Shown here piece by piece: positions 26,128-36,186 of a stretch of DNA of 64,000 bases. Numbering within the stretch: the first letter of the stretch is position 1; each line of letters starts with the position of its first letter. Source of the stretch: an uncultured Mediterranea sp. (GTDB lineage Bacteria; Bacteroidota; Bacteroidia; Bacteroidales; Bacteroidaceae). The stretch covers positions 94,895-158,894 of the forward strand of contig NZ_CABUOL010000008.1 in the NCBI RefSeq assembly GCF_902493215.1, written 5' to 3'. The notes under the pieces are model-generated. The model was not told where the DNA came from. It saw only the letters and a list, made by a program, of their open reading frames with translations, and did not search any database. The position numbers and the translations under genes are program-made.

Positions 26128-27126
26128 CTAACGCGACGCATTGTATTCGTCCAAAGCCTCGAAAAAGGCATTGATATTCTCTTCCGGAATGAGCGGAGGC
26201 ACGTCGCAGCCGGTAGACAATACGAAATTGGGGTATGCGGACGTATCCTGAAGCAGCTTCAGCGTCACCTGTTTCACCACTTCCGGACTGGCCTGACGCA
26301 TAATGCCTACGGGATCGATGTTTCCCATCACCAATGTATCAGCCGGACACTCGCCAAGCACCTGCAGCATATCCACTGCATTGCCGAAATGAAGTGCGGC
26401 CGCCCCGCTCTCCACCATCGCCTGCGTGCACTGCCCGGTGTTTCCACAATTGTGCAGCACCACCGTGAAGTGGTCGTCCTGAAGCTGTTCCACCACCTTG
26501 CGGACGAAAACGGTAGAATAGGTCATGCAGTCTTCGTTGGACAGCAGTCCGGCGGCAGGTTCAGCCATGAAGACACCGGCCACGCCGATACGCTTCAACT
26601 CGGCACAATATTTCAGAATGAAGTCGGTACACTTGTCCAGCAAACGGAGGATGACCTCCGGTTCCATATAGATGGCAACCATGATTTCCGACATATCATA
26701 CAGACGGCCTGCCAGAGAGAAGGGTCCGATGCATCCGGCCAGAACCGGACGGTCGGCAATGTTGGCAACGGCCATCCGTGCGGCCGTAAGGAATTCGGGC
26801 ACGCGGCCGGCCGATAGTTCGGGCACCGCCAGCGCCTCGACCGACGCTTCGTCGCACACCAGCCGCCCCACAACACTCGGCACCTCGTTCTCGGGAAAAT
26901 CAATCCGACAACCGAAAGCTTCCGCCTCGACCGTCAGGTCCATGATGGTAGAGCAGGCATACGAAGGATAATGGTCGGCCAAATATCTGATGGCCTCGTA
27001 ATGCTTCTTTCCGTCGGTGACCGCATCGACCACCCTGTATCCCAAAGCTTCGATGCCGGGATGGGTCATCACCGGAACTGCCACCCGCTGCCTGCGGGCA
27101 TATATCTGTTCAATCCATGTATTCAT
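26128..27126 (-). CDS. UroD-family corrinoid methyltransferase, MtaA-like
   Basis: A 332-residue UroD-fold methyltransferase. The ATG at 27126 is preceded by AGGAGG (27140-27135) eight bases upstream, better than the in-frame TTG codons before it. LHNCGN and, about 75 residues later, STGCDVPP give His-x-Cys...Cys, the zinc-ligand pattern of MtaA/MtbA proteins that activate a thiol methyl acceptor. It should therefore move a methyl group between a corrinoid protein and a thiol or similar acceptor. It is the last gene of an operon with a corrinoid protein (21-bp gap) and a sodium symporter. The acceptor (homocysteine, another thiol, or a folate) is not shown by the sequence. Confidence 0.85.
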   Translation of the reverse strand: MNTWIEQIYARRQRVAVPVMTHPGIEALGYRVVDAVTDGKKHYEAIRYLADHYPSYACSTIMDLTVEAEAFGCRIDFPENEVPSVVGRLVCDEASVEALAVPELSAGRVPEFLTAARMAVANIADRPVLAGCIGPFSLAGRLYDMSEIMVAIYMEPEVILRLLDKCTDFILKYCAELKRIGVAGVFMAEPAAGLLSNEDCMTYSTVFVRKVVEQLQDDHFTVVLHNCGNTGQCTQAMVESGAAALHFGNAVDMLQVLGECPADTLVMGNIDPVGIMRQASPEVVKQVTLKLLQDTSAYPNFVLSTGCDVPPLIPEENINAFFEALDEYNASR

Positions 27127-27147
27127 CAACAAATCCTCCTTTCTTCT

Positions 27148-27816
27148 TTAAGCACTCAGCCGGTTCAAGATTTCCACCAGTTCCTGCGGGCCGTCCGTAT
27201 AGTAGTCTACCCCTATCTGCCGCGCAAAGTCGGCTGTCACGGGAGCACCTCCGATGAAGGTCTTGGTCTCCGGATGCCTTTCCTTTATCAGCCGGTTTAT
27301 CTTCTCCATGTTGGTCATGGTGGTGGTCAGCAATGCCGACATGCAGACAAAGGCTTCGGGATGTTTTTCCAGGGTGTCGGCAAAGACTTCGGCCTTCACG
27401 TCCACCCCAAGGTCGATAACCTCGTATCCGTTTCCTTCGACCATCATGGCCACCAGATTCTTGCCGATGTCATGAAGGTCTCCTTCAACGGTTCCTATAA
27501 TCACTACTCCCCTACGCTGTACACTGCCGTCGTTGAAGAACTTCTTCAAGTGGCTCATGGCCGTACCCATCGCTTTGGCACTCATCAGTACCTGGGGCAC
27601 GAACACCTGATTGGCCTTGAACTTCACTCCGATGCGTTCCATGCCGACAATCAGTCCCTCCTGCAGGACGGTGGCGGGAGCAATGCCCTCATTAAGCGCC
27701 TGGAGAGTCAGTTCATCGGCTCCCGGCTGTCCCTTCATCGTCGGAGGATAAGGAGTCTTTTCATTAATCTTTCCTACCTCGACACACTTTGCGATTCTTT
27801 CCAATAATTCGTTCAT
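27148..27816 (-). CDS. Corrinoid (B12-binding) methyl carrier protein
   Basis: A 222-residue MtaC/MtvC-type protein. Residues about 1-90 form the four-helix cap domain. The cobalamin-binding domain follows, with DLHDIG at 113-118, where His115 is the lower cobalt ligand in D-x-H-x-x-G. SALLTTTM and IGGAPV complete the corrin pocket. It carries a methyl group on cobalt between a substrate-demethylating enzyme and an acceptor methyltransferase. The start at 27816 (MNELLERIAK) is preferred to the longer frame, which overlaps the symporter gene. Confidence 0.93.
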   Translation of the reverse strand: MNELLERIAKCVEVGKINEKTPYPPTMKGQPGADELTLQALNEGIAPATVLQEGLIVGMERIGVKFKANQVFVPQVLMSAKAMGTAMSHLKKFFNDGSVQRRGVVIIGTVEGDLHDIGKNLVAMMVEGNGYEVIDLGVDVKAEVFADTLEKHPEAFVCMSALLTTTMTNMEKINRLIKERHPETKTFIGGAPVTADFARQIGVDYYTDGPQELVEILNRLSA

Positions 27817-27835
27817 ATCATTCAGTTTTTTAAGA

Positions 27836-29407
27836 TTACCAGAATTTATAATAAATGGCTGCAAGCACCAACAAGATTACGACACTCAATACCTTGAACA
27901 AAGTAGTCGTCCGGAACAGTGTCCTGTCAATCTCTATGCAACGGTCATCCACTTTCTTCCCCGACAAGAATCCCATTACCACCATCAGCAACACGCACAG
28001 CACGAACACATACGCCATCCGGTCGATAAAGGAGACTTCCGGAAAGACAAACTTGATCAGCAGGGAGAACACAAACGTACCGGCAGCGGCGGCCAACGCA
28101 CCTTTTGCCTCGGCACGCTTCCAGAAGAACCCCATCACGAATATCGCCAAGGCCCCCGGACTGACAAAGCCCGTAAACTCTTGTATAAACTGGAAGGCCT
28201 GCTCCAGATTCCCCAGCAATGGAGTAATCAGTACCGCCAATACCAGGCTGAACACTCCGAAAAGACGCCCTACCGTAACCAACCGGCCTTCCGAAACAGG
28301 TTTCTTCACGAGATATTCCTTATAGATATCCATGGTGAAAATCGTGGTAATGCTGTTGACCATCGAAGCCAACGAGCTGACAACAGCCGCAACCAGTGCC
28401 GCAAATGCGATACCCTTCACTCCCGAAGGAATGAAATTGTGCATCAGCCAGGGATAGGCCTGATCGGGCTTGTCAATCGGGGCATCGAGCGCACAGGCTA
28501 CAATTCCGGGAACCACTACAATGAGAGGCAATATCAGCTTGAGGAAACCGGCAAAAACAAGTCCTATCTGTGCGTCGGCCAAGCTTTTTCCGGCCAAGGC
28601 ACGTTGGATGATATACTGGTTGCAACCGAAATAATACAGGGCACTCACCCACAATCCACCCAAGATGACGCCCATACCCGGCAGATATTCATAGTTGGGA
28701 TTGGATTTGTCCAAAATCATATCGAACTTGTCAGGCAGATGTTCCATCAGTTTCTGCATTCCTGTCCACGCACCTGCACCACCCGAATAATAGTCCAAGG
28801 CAATATAGGTAGTCAGCAGTCCTCCTCCAATGAGGAAAACCACTTGAACCATATCGGTAAGTGCCACCGCCTTGAGTCCGCCATAGATGGCATAGGCCCC
28901 GGCAAACAGCGCAAGAGATACGATGCTGAGCCACACCGGTATATCCACTACCTTATTGATGGCCAACGCACCCAGATAAAGAATGGAAGTGAGGTTCACA
29001 AAGATAAACACCAGCAACCAAAAGAAAGCCATAATGGTCTTGACAGACTTCCCGTACCTTATCTCCAGAAATTGCGGCATTGTATAGATGTTCGTCTTCA
29101 GGAATATCGGCAGGAAAAATACCGCCACAACAATCAATGAAGCCGCAGCAATAAACTCATAGGAAGCGATGCCCAGCCCGATGACAAACCCCGATCCCGA
29201 CATGCCGATAAACTGCTCGGCCGAAATGTTGGAAGCGATGACAGAAGCACCGATGGCCCACCATGACAAGGAATTACCTGCAAGGAAATAATCCTTTGAA
29301 TCTTTCTTCTTCCCTTCCTTGGTGCGCGAACAGACAATCCCTATCACAATAATAAGGATTACGTAGGCAATAAAAATAATACTGTCAGTTACAGAAAATG
29401 TATTCAT
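27836..29407 (-). CDS. Sodium:solute symporter (SSS/SGLT family)
   Basis: A 523-residue protein with about 13-14 membrane spans. The start at 29407 opens MNTFSVTDSIIFIAYVI. KKKDSKDYFLAGNSLSWWAIGASVIASNISAEQFIG is the SSS N-terminal signature (about 40-75), and YYFGCNQYIIQRALAGKS is also typical. Such proteins import sugars, sialic acid or small osmolytes with sodium. It is 19 bp before the corrinoid protein gene, so it may import the methylated compound handled by that system; that is inference. The region around its start codon exists in a second copy upstream of the adjacent GH2 gene. Confidence 0.93.
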   Translation of the reverse strand: MNTFSVTDSIIFIAYVILIIVIGIVCSRTKEGKKKDSKDYFLAGNSLSWWAIGASVIASNISAEQFIGMSGSGFVIGLGIASYEFIAAASLIVVAVFFLPIFLKTNIYTMPQFLEIRYGKSVKTIMAFFWLLVFIFVNLTSILYLGALAINKVVDIPVWLSIVSLALFAGAYAIYGGLKAVALTDMVQVVFLIGGGLLTTYIALDYYSGGAGAWTGMQKLMEHLPDKFDMILDKSNPNYEYLPGMGVILGGLWVSALYYFGCNQYIIQRALAGKSLADAQIGLVFAGFLKLILPLIVVVPGIVACALDAPIDKPDQAYPWLMHNFIPSGVKGIAFAALVAAVVSSLASMVNSITTIFTMDIYKEYLVKKPVSEGRLVTVGRLFGVFSLVLAVLITPLLGNLEQAFQFIQEFTGFVSPGALAIFVMGFFWKRAEAKGALAAAAGTFVFSLLIKFVFPEVSFIDRMAYVFVLCVLLMVVMGFLSGKKVDDRCIEIDRTLFRTTTLFKVLSVVILLVLAAIYYKFW

Positions 29408-29430
29408 GATTTCAGATTTAATAGTGATAT
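29391..29430. repeat. Duplicated start region, copy at the symporter
   Basis: The segment around the symporter start codon and its leader is repeated at about 32372-32413, ahead of the GH2 gene, with few mismatches over about 40 bp. Similarity fades into a decayed copy of the -7 box further upstream. Confidence 0.85.
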
Positions 29431-29470
29431 CATACAATTATAGATTACAACATGTGACCTGCCTCACCGG

Positions 29471-32308
29471 TTATTTTACAGCATGTACAGTGACTCGGCA
29501 CTGACCCTTCACCCTTTCGCCAGACTTCAACGGACGATAATCGACAGCTGCATGACTGGACAAAAAAGTATCACTGCCGGCATTGCTATAATCAGCCACC
29601 AACAGACAGAAACCATCTTCCGCTTTCCAGCAACGGACATGCTGCTTCCCGTCTGAAATGATACGGACATATTCAGAAGTTTGCGGATTGCTCAAAACGG
29701 CCTTTCGGATATTTTCCTTTGTTGAACGGAACATATTGCTACCCGCTTCCGTCTGATCGTAGGCCCAAGCCACATGTGGCTGCCTGCTCGGTCCTGCCAG
29801 TCCGCAGACTTCTATTGTATCATTTCGGAAATCTGCTGCACCAGATAAGGCTGCAATATGGTCTGCCGGATATACACTCCAATAGCCGTTCCGCTGCCAT
29901 TCCAGATGAGAATAACCTTCCGGCAAATGGAACACTGTTCCTATCTGACGCGGAGAAACAGCCTCTTTAACACAAAAATCATACGCAACTTCCACCTCTC
30001 CATTGGCATGGAAAGTATAAGTCCAAGTTCCTTCGGCCTCTTCATAACTGCCACTTACCTGTATACGGACCTGTTGTGCCGATTCTTCAAGGCAGTCAAT
30101 CCGTTTTGCCATCCAATTCCGGCAAGTTGGTGTATAAGGATCAAAGTTCTGTCCGCCTCCCAACATCTGGATTCCCCTTCCTTCTGCATTCAACGGAAGC
30201 AACATCAAGCCGACCGGCAATTCTTCCAATCGTCCATTATTCAAATTCAACGTATAGTTCCCCGAGCGTGTACACACTGTCCATCTATCAGCGTGGCACG
30301 ACAAAGTCACCTTTCCCTTCGCTTTCGGAACCGTAGTAATTTCCGGCCTCAATGCGTAGGCATACGCATCTATCAAATAACCCTGCGGAGCATAAACATC
30401 AATTCGAATACTATCCTGACGGCGAACAGACTCAGGAAGCTGCAAATACATCACGCTGTCGTGGCGAGCAGCCAAATTCCACCCAATCTGCATACTGTCA
30501 CCGTCCGACGTATATCCTACAATACGACAGTCTGAAAGATTCAGAAAGTTATGACGATTTTCTACAGCAAAAACCAGCTTACCTTCCTTGTCTATGTTTC
30601 CCTTCAGATGAAGACGAACCGGACTGTACGCCTTCTTCATATTCCAGTATTCCGGCTTTTCACGTCTCCATCCATCAACAGGTCCCCATGTACCATATCC
30701 CACAGCACGATCGCCGGGAAGGAAAAAGGTATCATCAATACCTGCCCAAATGGCCCCTCCAAGAACACCCGGACTGTGATACATTGCCGTCCACATACGG
30801 TCAAGCAATTCCCCCCACATATTACGCAAACCGGGATCGGCCGAAAGTTCCAGACGATTATAGGCATTCAGATGACAATATTCATCGAAAACAATGGGAC
30901 GTTTGGAATTACGGTACTTATCCGGCCCTCCGGGACCCGGATAATGATGATTTCCTATTTCCAGCTCCTGATTATCGGCATCCGGTCCCCACTGGCTGAA
31001 TATCCGCGGACGTGTGGGATCCATCTGATGAACCAATTGTGCTGCCTTACGGAAATACTCAGCATATTTATTGGATTCATTCCCCATTGACCACATCAGA
31101 ACCGACGGATGGGAACGGTCGCGATTCACCATTTCCAAATGTTGGTTTACCAAGATTTTGTCATGCAGCGAGTCTGGCACATTCGCTTCATGCGCCCAAC
31201 AAAACGGTGCCTCAACCTCAACAAACATGCCCAATTCATCGCATGCTTCCAACAACGCTTCATCAGGCGGATAATGGGATGTTCGGATATAGTTGACATT
31301 GGCACGACGGAACAGTTCTACATCCCGATACCAAATATCCCCCTCCAGGGAACGCCCGCGCAGCGGATCCACTTCATGCCGACATACGCCACGCAGCTTC
31401 ACCGGATGATTATTTACATAAAGCTGATTACCACGTACCTCAATCTCACGGAAACCGACACGACGGGAAGTTTTATGCAAACTTACTCCGTCCTGTTTCA
31501 ATTCACAAGTAAGCCGATAAAGTGCCGGAGTTTCAGGAGTCCAAGGCAACGGAGAAGATACGGAAAACGCATAAGTTGTATCCTTCGAAGAACATACGCG
31601 AGTTTCCTTCCACACCTGTCTGCCTGCCGGATTATACAGAGTAAAGACAGTCTGCAACGGTTTTTCCAAAGCGACCGATGATTCATTGGCTATGGCTATC
31701 TCAGCCTTCAACGTTGCATCGGTATAAGTCTCATCAAAATCGGTTTGCACATGGAAAGAAGACAGATTCACCGACGACAAGGCAAAAAGAAATATATCAC
31801 GTGTTATCCCTCCCAATGGATGTACAGCATAGCGCGAAGCATTACTGGTCGAATCGGCCAAAGTCTCCGATATCACATCAATCTCGATTGTATTCTCCCG
31901 AACTTTCCATGACACATATTCTGTCACATCCAATTCAAAAGCCGTAAAACCGCCCAAATGAGAACCTACATCTTTACCATTGATGCGAATGTAACTCTGA
32001 CTATATATTCCATTACAACGCAATTTTATACGTTTACCCTTCCAACCTTCCGGTAGTTGGAAGTGACGGCTGTATGTTACCCGCTGACCTTTCGGTATGT
32101 CAAATCCCTGCATCACCCATTCTCCTGGTACCTCAATGCTGTCCCGGCCATTAAAAGTCCAAGTTCCCGCCAAAGGCACCCGTTCTTTCTCCCAACCGAC
32201 CGGAAGAGGAGACAAACGGGGAATCTCAACATGATGGCTGGCATATATAGAACTGATACCAAAACCTGCCAGCAGACAAAACATAGATACAAGGGACTTA
32301 TGTATCAT
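29471..32308 (-). CDS. GH2 glycoside hydrolase (beta-galactosidase-like)
   Basis: A 945-residue secreted GH2 enzyme if started at 32308, where MIHKSLVSMFCLLAGF opens a normal signal peptide. The frame extends to 32392 with a 28-residue extension (MNTFSVTGIIV...) that copies the symporter's N-terminus and is probably a remnant. Domains: GH2 sugar-binding domain (about 40-220), Ig-like domain, then the TIM barrel. The acid/base is in LMWSMGNESNK and the nucleophile Glu in PIVFDEYCHLN. A C-terminal small beta domain follows. It probably cleaves terminal beta-linked galactose or a related sugar in the periplasm. Confidence 0.88.
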   Translation of the reverse strand: MIHKSLVSMFCLLAGFGISSIYASHHVEIPRLSPLPVGWEKERVPLAGTWTFNGRDSIEVPGEWVMQGFDIPKGQRVTYSRHFQLPEGWKGKRIKLRCNGIYSQSYIRINGKDVGSHLGGFTAFELDVTEYVSWKVRENTIEIDVISETLADSTSNASRYAVHPLGGITRDIFLFALSSVNLSSFHVQTDFDETYTDATLKAEIAIANESSVALEKPLQTVFTLYNPAGRQVWKETRVCSSKDTTYAFSVSSPLPWTPETPALYRLTCELKQDGVSLHKTSRRVGFREIEVRGNQLYVNNHPVKLRGVCRHEVDPLRGRSLEGDIWYRDVELFRRANVNYIRTSHYPPDEALLEACDELGMFVEVEAPFCWAHEANVPDSLHDKILVNQHLEMVNRDRSHPSVLMWSMGNESNKYAEYFRKAAQLVHQMDPTRPRIFSQWGPDADNQELEIGNHHYPGPGGPDKYRNSKRPIVFDEYCHLNAYNRLELSADPGLRNMWGELLDRMWTAMYHSPGVLGGAIWAGIDDTFFLPGDRAVGYGTWGPVDGWRREKPEYWNMKKAYSPVRLHLKGNIDKEGKLVFAVENRHNFLNLSDCRIVGYTSDGDSMQIGWNLAARHDSVMYLQLPESVRRQDSIRIDVYAPQGYLIDAYAYALRPEITTVPKAKGKVTLSCHADRWTVCTRSGNYTLNLNNGRLEELPVGLMLLPLNAEGRGIQMLGGGQNFDPYTPTCRNWMAKRIDCLEESAQQVRIQVSGSYEEAEGTWTYTFHANGEVEVAYDFCVKEAVSPRQIGTVFHLPEGYSHLEWQRNGYWSVYPADHIAALSGAADFRNDTIEVCGLAGPSRQPHVAWAYDQTEAGSNMFRSTKENIRKAVLSNPQTSEYVRIISDGKQHVRCWKAEDGFCLLVADYSNAGSDTFLSSHAAVDYRPLKSGERVKGQCRVTVHAVK

Positions 32309-32371
32309 CTTCACTGTATGAATCTTATTTGCAACAAGAAATGATACAATAAGTGTCAAAACAATAATACC

Positions 32372-32413
32372 GGTTACAGAAAATGTATTCATGATTCCAG
32401 ATTTAATAGTGAT
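32372..32413. repeat. Duplicated start region, copy at the GH2 gene
   Basis: Second copy of the symporter start region (see 29391-29430). It encodes MNTFSVT in the same phase and is followed upstream by an intact -7 box. Confidence 0.85.
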
Positions 32414-32417
32414 GATG

Positions 32418-32425
32418 CAAAGTTA
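32418..32425 (-). promoter_or_regulatory. Probable -7 box of the GH2/symporter/corrinoid operon
   Basis: The minus strand reads TAACTTTG, fitting TAnnTTTG, 26 bp before the MNTFSVT start. The corresponding place before the symporter reads TAATTGTA, a decayed copy. Confidence 0.6.
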
Positions 32426-32658
32426 TGGGTTTTGCATAAATCCACTTTAATAGATGTTTGCCGTTTTTTGTACTTTATTTGCGGTAACTATCCCATCACA
32501 ACTTGACAAATATCAAAAAATGAAAAGGCACAAATAGCACGGATGGCAGAAAGCCGATCAGACTTTCCTCGCCCTATACCATTTGTACCTTATAAATATA
32601 AGTGTAGGGAGAACTAAAACAAGACCATATTATAATATTGTCATCCCCCTCCAAACAT

Positions 32659-34932
32659 TCAACGAAGCTGCAACACACATCGCTCCCCTTTATCGAGGGT
32701 CACTTCCCAAATGTCATTTACAGGCTTAACCGTTTGTCGTCCGCACTTCATCTCATATTCAGACCCAAACTTGTCCAACACTCTCAACAATCCTCCTTGT
32801 TCTGCCGTAATCTCTGCGCGAACCAGTTTTCCATCTTTCATTTCAGCACTCACGACAAAGGCACCTGCGGCCCGTAAACCGTCAAATGAAATATCTTTCC
32901 AATCAGCAGGAACTGCCGGGAAAAGATTAATCCTACCAGTATGGTCCTGAAGCAACATTTCCTGTACACCTGCAGCAAAGGCCATATTACCTTCAAGTGT
33001 AAACGGGCGATAAGTGAATCGTGATTTTCCGGAATTGGTTTGATCGCCATTCGCATGAAAGCTGTTCGACAGGCAGAAACACTGGGCGAACGTACGCAGG
33101 GCTTCAGCAGCCCCTTCCCCATCCAAAGCACGGGCCTTCATATTGGCAAACCAGGAATAGGAATATCCACACCACCAATCCGGACCTATTTCATCCATTT
33201 TTTCAAGCGTTGCATCAATAATTCTTTTCGACTCTTCTCCTTGCGAATAATCCAACAGTCCTAAAGGATGGATAGACATTGCATGAGAAAAATGTCGATG
33301 AGAAGAATTATAGGGAACTCCCTTAGCAAAAGTCAGTGCCCCGTCTTCATCCGTATCAAAATCGGGCAACTGGCAGCCAAGTTCTGTCCAATGGGCTGCT
33401 TCCTCTTTCTTGCCCAGACTGTCTGCCATCTCAGATGCAGCCTTGAAAGCAAAACGCATCAACGACAAGTCGTAATTGGTTGTTGTCGGAAACCAGGCTC
33501 TGATACTGTTATCAAAAATTTCCGGACTGGAACTTAAAGGAAGACGTCTTACGCCCTTCTCATCCACACTGGTAATATTTTCCAGGAACACAACAACATC
33601 CCGTACAAAGGGATAGCCGCGTTTTTCCAGGAACTCATGATCAGCACTGTATTTCCAATGCAGGTAAAAATGTTGGGAAAGCCAAGCACTTACCGTAGGC
33701 GACATGGCATACTGAATCCAGCCTCCCATGGGTTCACCTGTCAATGTACATACACCGGGAATATTCAATCCTTCACACCCGAAATATGTCTTGGTATACT
33801 TCTTATAGACTTCCCGCTGATTCCAAAGTGTATTGAGATAACCCAATCCTTCCTTCAAATGGTTACCCTTATAAACAGGCCAATAACTCAACTGCGTATT
33901 CAAGTCATGATGATAATCACCTTTCCAAGGCGGCAACTTTCCGTTATCGGCCGTCCATACAGCCTGAAGTGATATCGGATAGGAATTCTCTCTTGCAATA
34001 GCCCCCAGTTTATACATTTCCCTATCATATTGTTTCTGTATCACGGAATCAGGAACCTGCACAGAAGAAGCTGTCCAAAAATTCGTCCAATAGTCGGAAT
34101 GTGAAGCATAGTCTTCAGCCAATCCTCTTTTCATAGCTGATGCAGTTTCATCACCGGCCTTCTCTTTTGCCAACGTACTTGTCACACTCCATACACCAAT
34201 AACCTGATCCCGCTTTTTCTCCCAGCGCACATTGACATCATAAGCAAATCCGTTCCATCCTTTCTGGTGATAAGTCAGACTGTTACCTGTTCTCTCTACA
34301 CTCCCCTGTTCATAGCCCAAACGGCTCAAACTCTGTCCGTCCACCGGATTATTGACACCAGCCTGCCTTTCCTCCTGATACACCGGAGGTACCAGTGAAA
34401 TGTCGATATCTGCCGGTATTTTGTCAAAAACGAACCAACCTACAGGTTCGGTAGCATGTACAAAAGTACGCAAGCTGGCGCCGTTCTTCCAGGTTACCTC
34501 ACACAGAGCATTCTTCAAATACAAATGAACATCCTTTACCGCTCCCCAATTCCGTATATCGAATTCAAGAGCCGCTCCAGGAATTTTGGACGGTGCCGGC
34601 ATCACATCATAGGGCCAGTCAAACTTCTTCTGCACCGGCAGGTAGTCTCCCTTCTTCACCTGTTCCTGTACCCACGAAAAACGATTGTTTTCGCCTGATA
34701 TACTGTCCACAGGACGAAGGTCCCATAAATCGACTCTGTCAAGAGAAAAACGCAATGCCGAATCGCGTTGCCACACCAATGCTCCTACTGTTGCATTGCC
34801 CAAAGGCATACCCTCGTCCCACGTTATAGCAAGAGCATGGGACGACATATCAGAATCCGTTGGAACAACATGCCAATCATCCGATATACAAGATGATAAG
34901 AGCAGCAAACATAATGCATAAAAACATTTCAT
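32659..34932 (-). CDS. GH95-like glycoside hydrolase, divergent active site
   Basis: A 757-residue lipoprotein (signal LLLLSSCISDD). The N-terminal ITWDEGMPLGNATVGALVWQ is typical of the GH95 N-domain. The (alpha/alpha)6 barrel and C-terminal LEGNMAFAAGVQEMLLQDHTGRINLFPAVPADW follow the GH95 pattern. GH95 enzymes remove alpha-1,2-L-fucose or alpha-L-galactose by inversion. The motif that carries the two base-activating Asn in the fucosidase AfcA reads DYHHDLNTQ here, with Asp at the first position. The usual QIDGN/IDAN Asp appears as Glu in TLEGN. The protein could therefore have a different linkage or sugar specificity. Family assignment is moderately sure; activity is open. Confidence 0.72.
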   Translation of the reverse strand: MKCFYALCLLLLSSCISDDWHVVPTDSDMSSHALAITWDEGMPLGNATVGALVWQRDSALRFSLDRVDLWDLRPVDSISGENNRFSWVQEQVKKGDYLPVQKKFDWPYDVMPAPSKIPGAALEFDIRNWGAVKDVHLYLKNALCEVTWKNGASLRTFVHATEPVGWFVFDKIPADIDISLVPPVYQEERQAGVNNPVDGQSLSRLGYEQGSVERTGNSLTYHQKGWNGFAYDVNVRWEKKRDQVIGVWSVTSTLAKEKAGDETASAMKRGLAEDYASHSDYWTNFWTASSVQVPDSVIQKQYDREMYKLGAIARENSYPISLQAVWTADNGKLPPWKGDYHHDLNTQLSYWPVYKGNHLKEGLGYLNTLWNQREVYKKYTKTYFGCEGLNIPGVCTLTGEPMGGWIQYAMSPTVSAWLSQHFYLHWKYSADHEFLEKRGYPFVRDVVVFLENITSVDEKGVRRLPLSSSPEIFDNSIRAWFPTTTNYDLSLMRFAFKAASEMADSLGKKEEAAHWTELGCQLPDFDTDEDGALTFAKGVPYNSSHRHFSHAMSIHPLGLLDYSQGEESKRIIDATLEKMDEIGPDWWCGYSYSWFANMKARALDGEGAAEALRTFAQCFCLSNSFHANGDQTNSGKSRFTYRPFTLEGNMAFAAGVQEMLLQDHTGRINLFPAVPADWKDISFDGLRAAGAFVVSAEMKDGKLVRAEITAEQGGLLRVLDKFGSEYEMKCGRQTVKPVNDIWEVTLDKGERCVLQLR

Positions 34933-35179
34933 ACGCCTAACAATTAATTTTTATTCAATACTGCGATAAATTTTTACCGAAAATTTAAAAGTTAAACAAT
35001 AGAACCGGCAAAATCCGGTTTGAAAACACTAAAGAGGTCATTGAAATGTTGTCAAAAACAAATGGTTAAGCATGAGAAAATGCACTTGAAAAAGTGATAA
35101 CCTACTGATAATAAAGGCGGAAAGCATTGCATAATTCATTGTTGTTTTGGTAAATTAGAAGTTTTCCATCTCTTCTAGT
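34933..35179. other. Intergenic AT-rich region before the broken transposase
   Basis: No gene recognised. The left end of the insertion sequence should lie here, but I could not find a terminal inverted repeat matching the right end. Confidence 0.4.
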
Positions 35180-36186
35180 TATGACTAAAGAAACACTCCT
35201 TATGCAATACCAATCTAAGTGCCTGTCGGCTCTCAAATCAGTTACGAATATACATAAACCTTTTAAAAAAGCAGTCATGGATGTAATGAAATTATTCATG
35301 GCTATCTCGGATTGTATAAATTTTCTCCAATTAGGCAGGTATAAATCATGAGTATCGGAGTCATTGACATCGATAACCTTGAATGCATGGCTTCAGGTTT
35401 CATTCAGACACCGAATTGTAAGACCTTGGATAATATGAGCAAGAACCTCGTTAACTGAATAGTAACTATCTTATCAGCAAAAAAGACAAGATACAGAGCA
35501 TATCCAGAACGGTGGTTGCAGACACATTCTTTTCCAAGGAAACTTTCATAACACCTATGTGTGAGAGCGGTTTCCATGTCATCAGCCACTTTAGGAATGA
35601 CGTAATCCTGTACTATCCGACATTGGAAAAGAAAACAGGAAAGCGTGGTCATCCAAAATGGTTTGACGGCAAAATTGACTTTGCCAATCTGGATCTGATC
35701 CGGTACAAGGAATACGAGGTGAATAAGAGAAAACTATACGGAGTGAGGACATATGAAAAAGCTCTCAAAAAGGTACGTTTCCTTATCCGTCCGGTATCCG
35801 ATGGACGGGAAGACAGACAAATGGCAGTTTTATTTCTCTACAGACGATTCGATGGATGGACGCGAAGTTCTGGAGTATTACAGAACCTGGTTCCACATGG
35901 AATTTTACTTTAGAGATGGAAACAACATGCAAGAACCATCAATTGCCAGTCAACTGACTTCAGGAAATTGGATTTCCACTTCAATGTCCCGCTTACTGCT
36001 GCCAACTTAGCCAAAGCGGCATGTAAAAGGTTCGGAATAACCTATTCCATATCCTCTTACAAGTCATTCATACACAATGCTTATATACTTGAACTATTTA
36101 TTTGCATGTTTGGGATTACCCCAGACTCACAAGTTATTGACAAACTTTTCAAAGAACTCATTTTATTTACTGCCAGAGCCGCTTAG
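35180..36186 (+). pseudogene. Broken IS4-type transposase
   Basis: Fragments of one transposase lie in different frames. An N-terminal piece starts at 35180 (MTKETLLMQYQSKCLSALKS) and stops at 35349. A piece with VVADTFFSKETFI, carrying the first DDE Asp, runs from about 35478 to 35790. A piece with DGKTDKWQFYFSTDD and EYYRTWFHMEFYFRDG follows in another frame to about 35922. The C-terminal piece KQHARTINCQ...LFTARAA ends at 36186. The Y-(2)-R-(3)-E-(6)-K signature of IS4 enzymes is damaged: the R position is W, and an apparent one-base loss before KQH throws the K out of frame. It cannot make an active enzyme. Confidence 0.85.

Larger units (their letters stand above)
32309..32658 (-). other. 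Leader region between the GH95-like and GH2 genes
   Basis: This 350-bp stretch has no gene of its own. It holds the duplicated symporter start with its 28-codon extension, a good minus-strand -7 box (32418-32425) and an AT-rich spacer toward the end of the GH95-like gene. I see no other feature. Confidence 0.6.

Noticed and set aside
35404..35652. Minus-strand ORF in the transposase region
   Set aside because: It is antisense to the broken transposase fragments and has no independent support.
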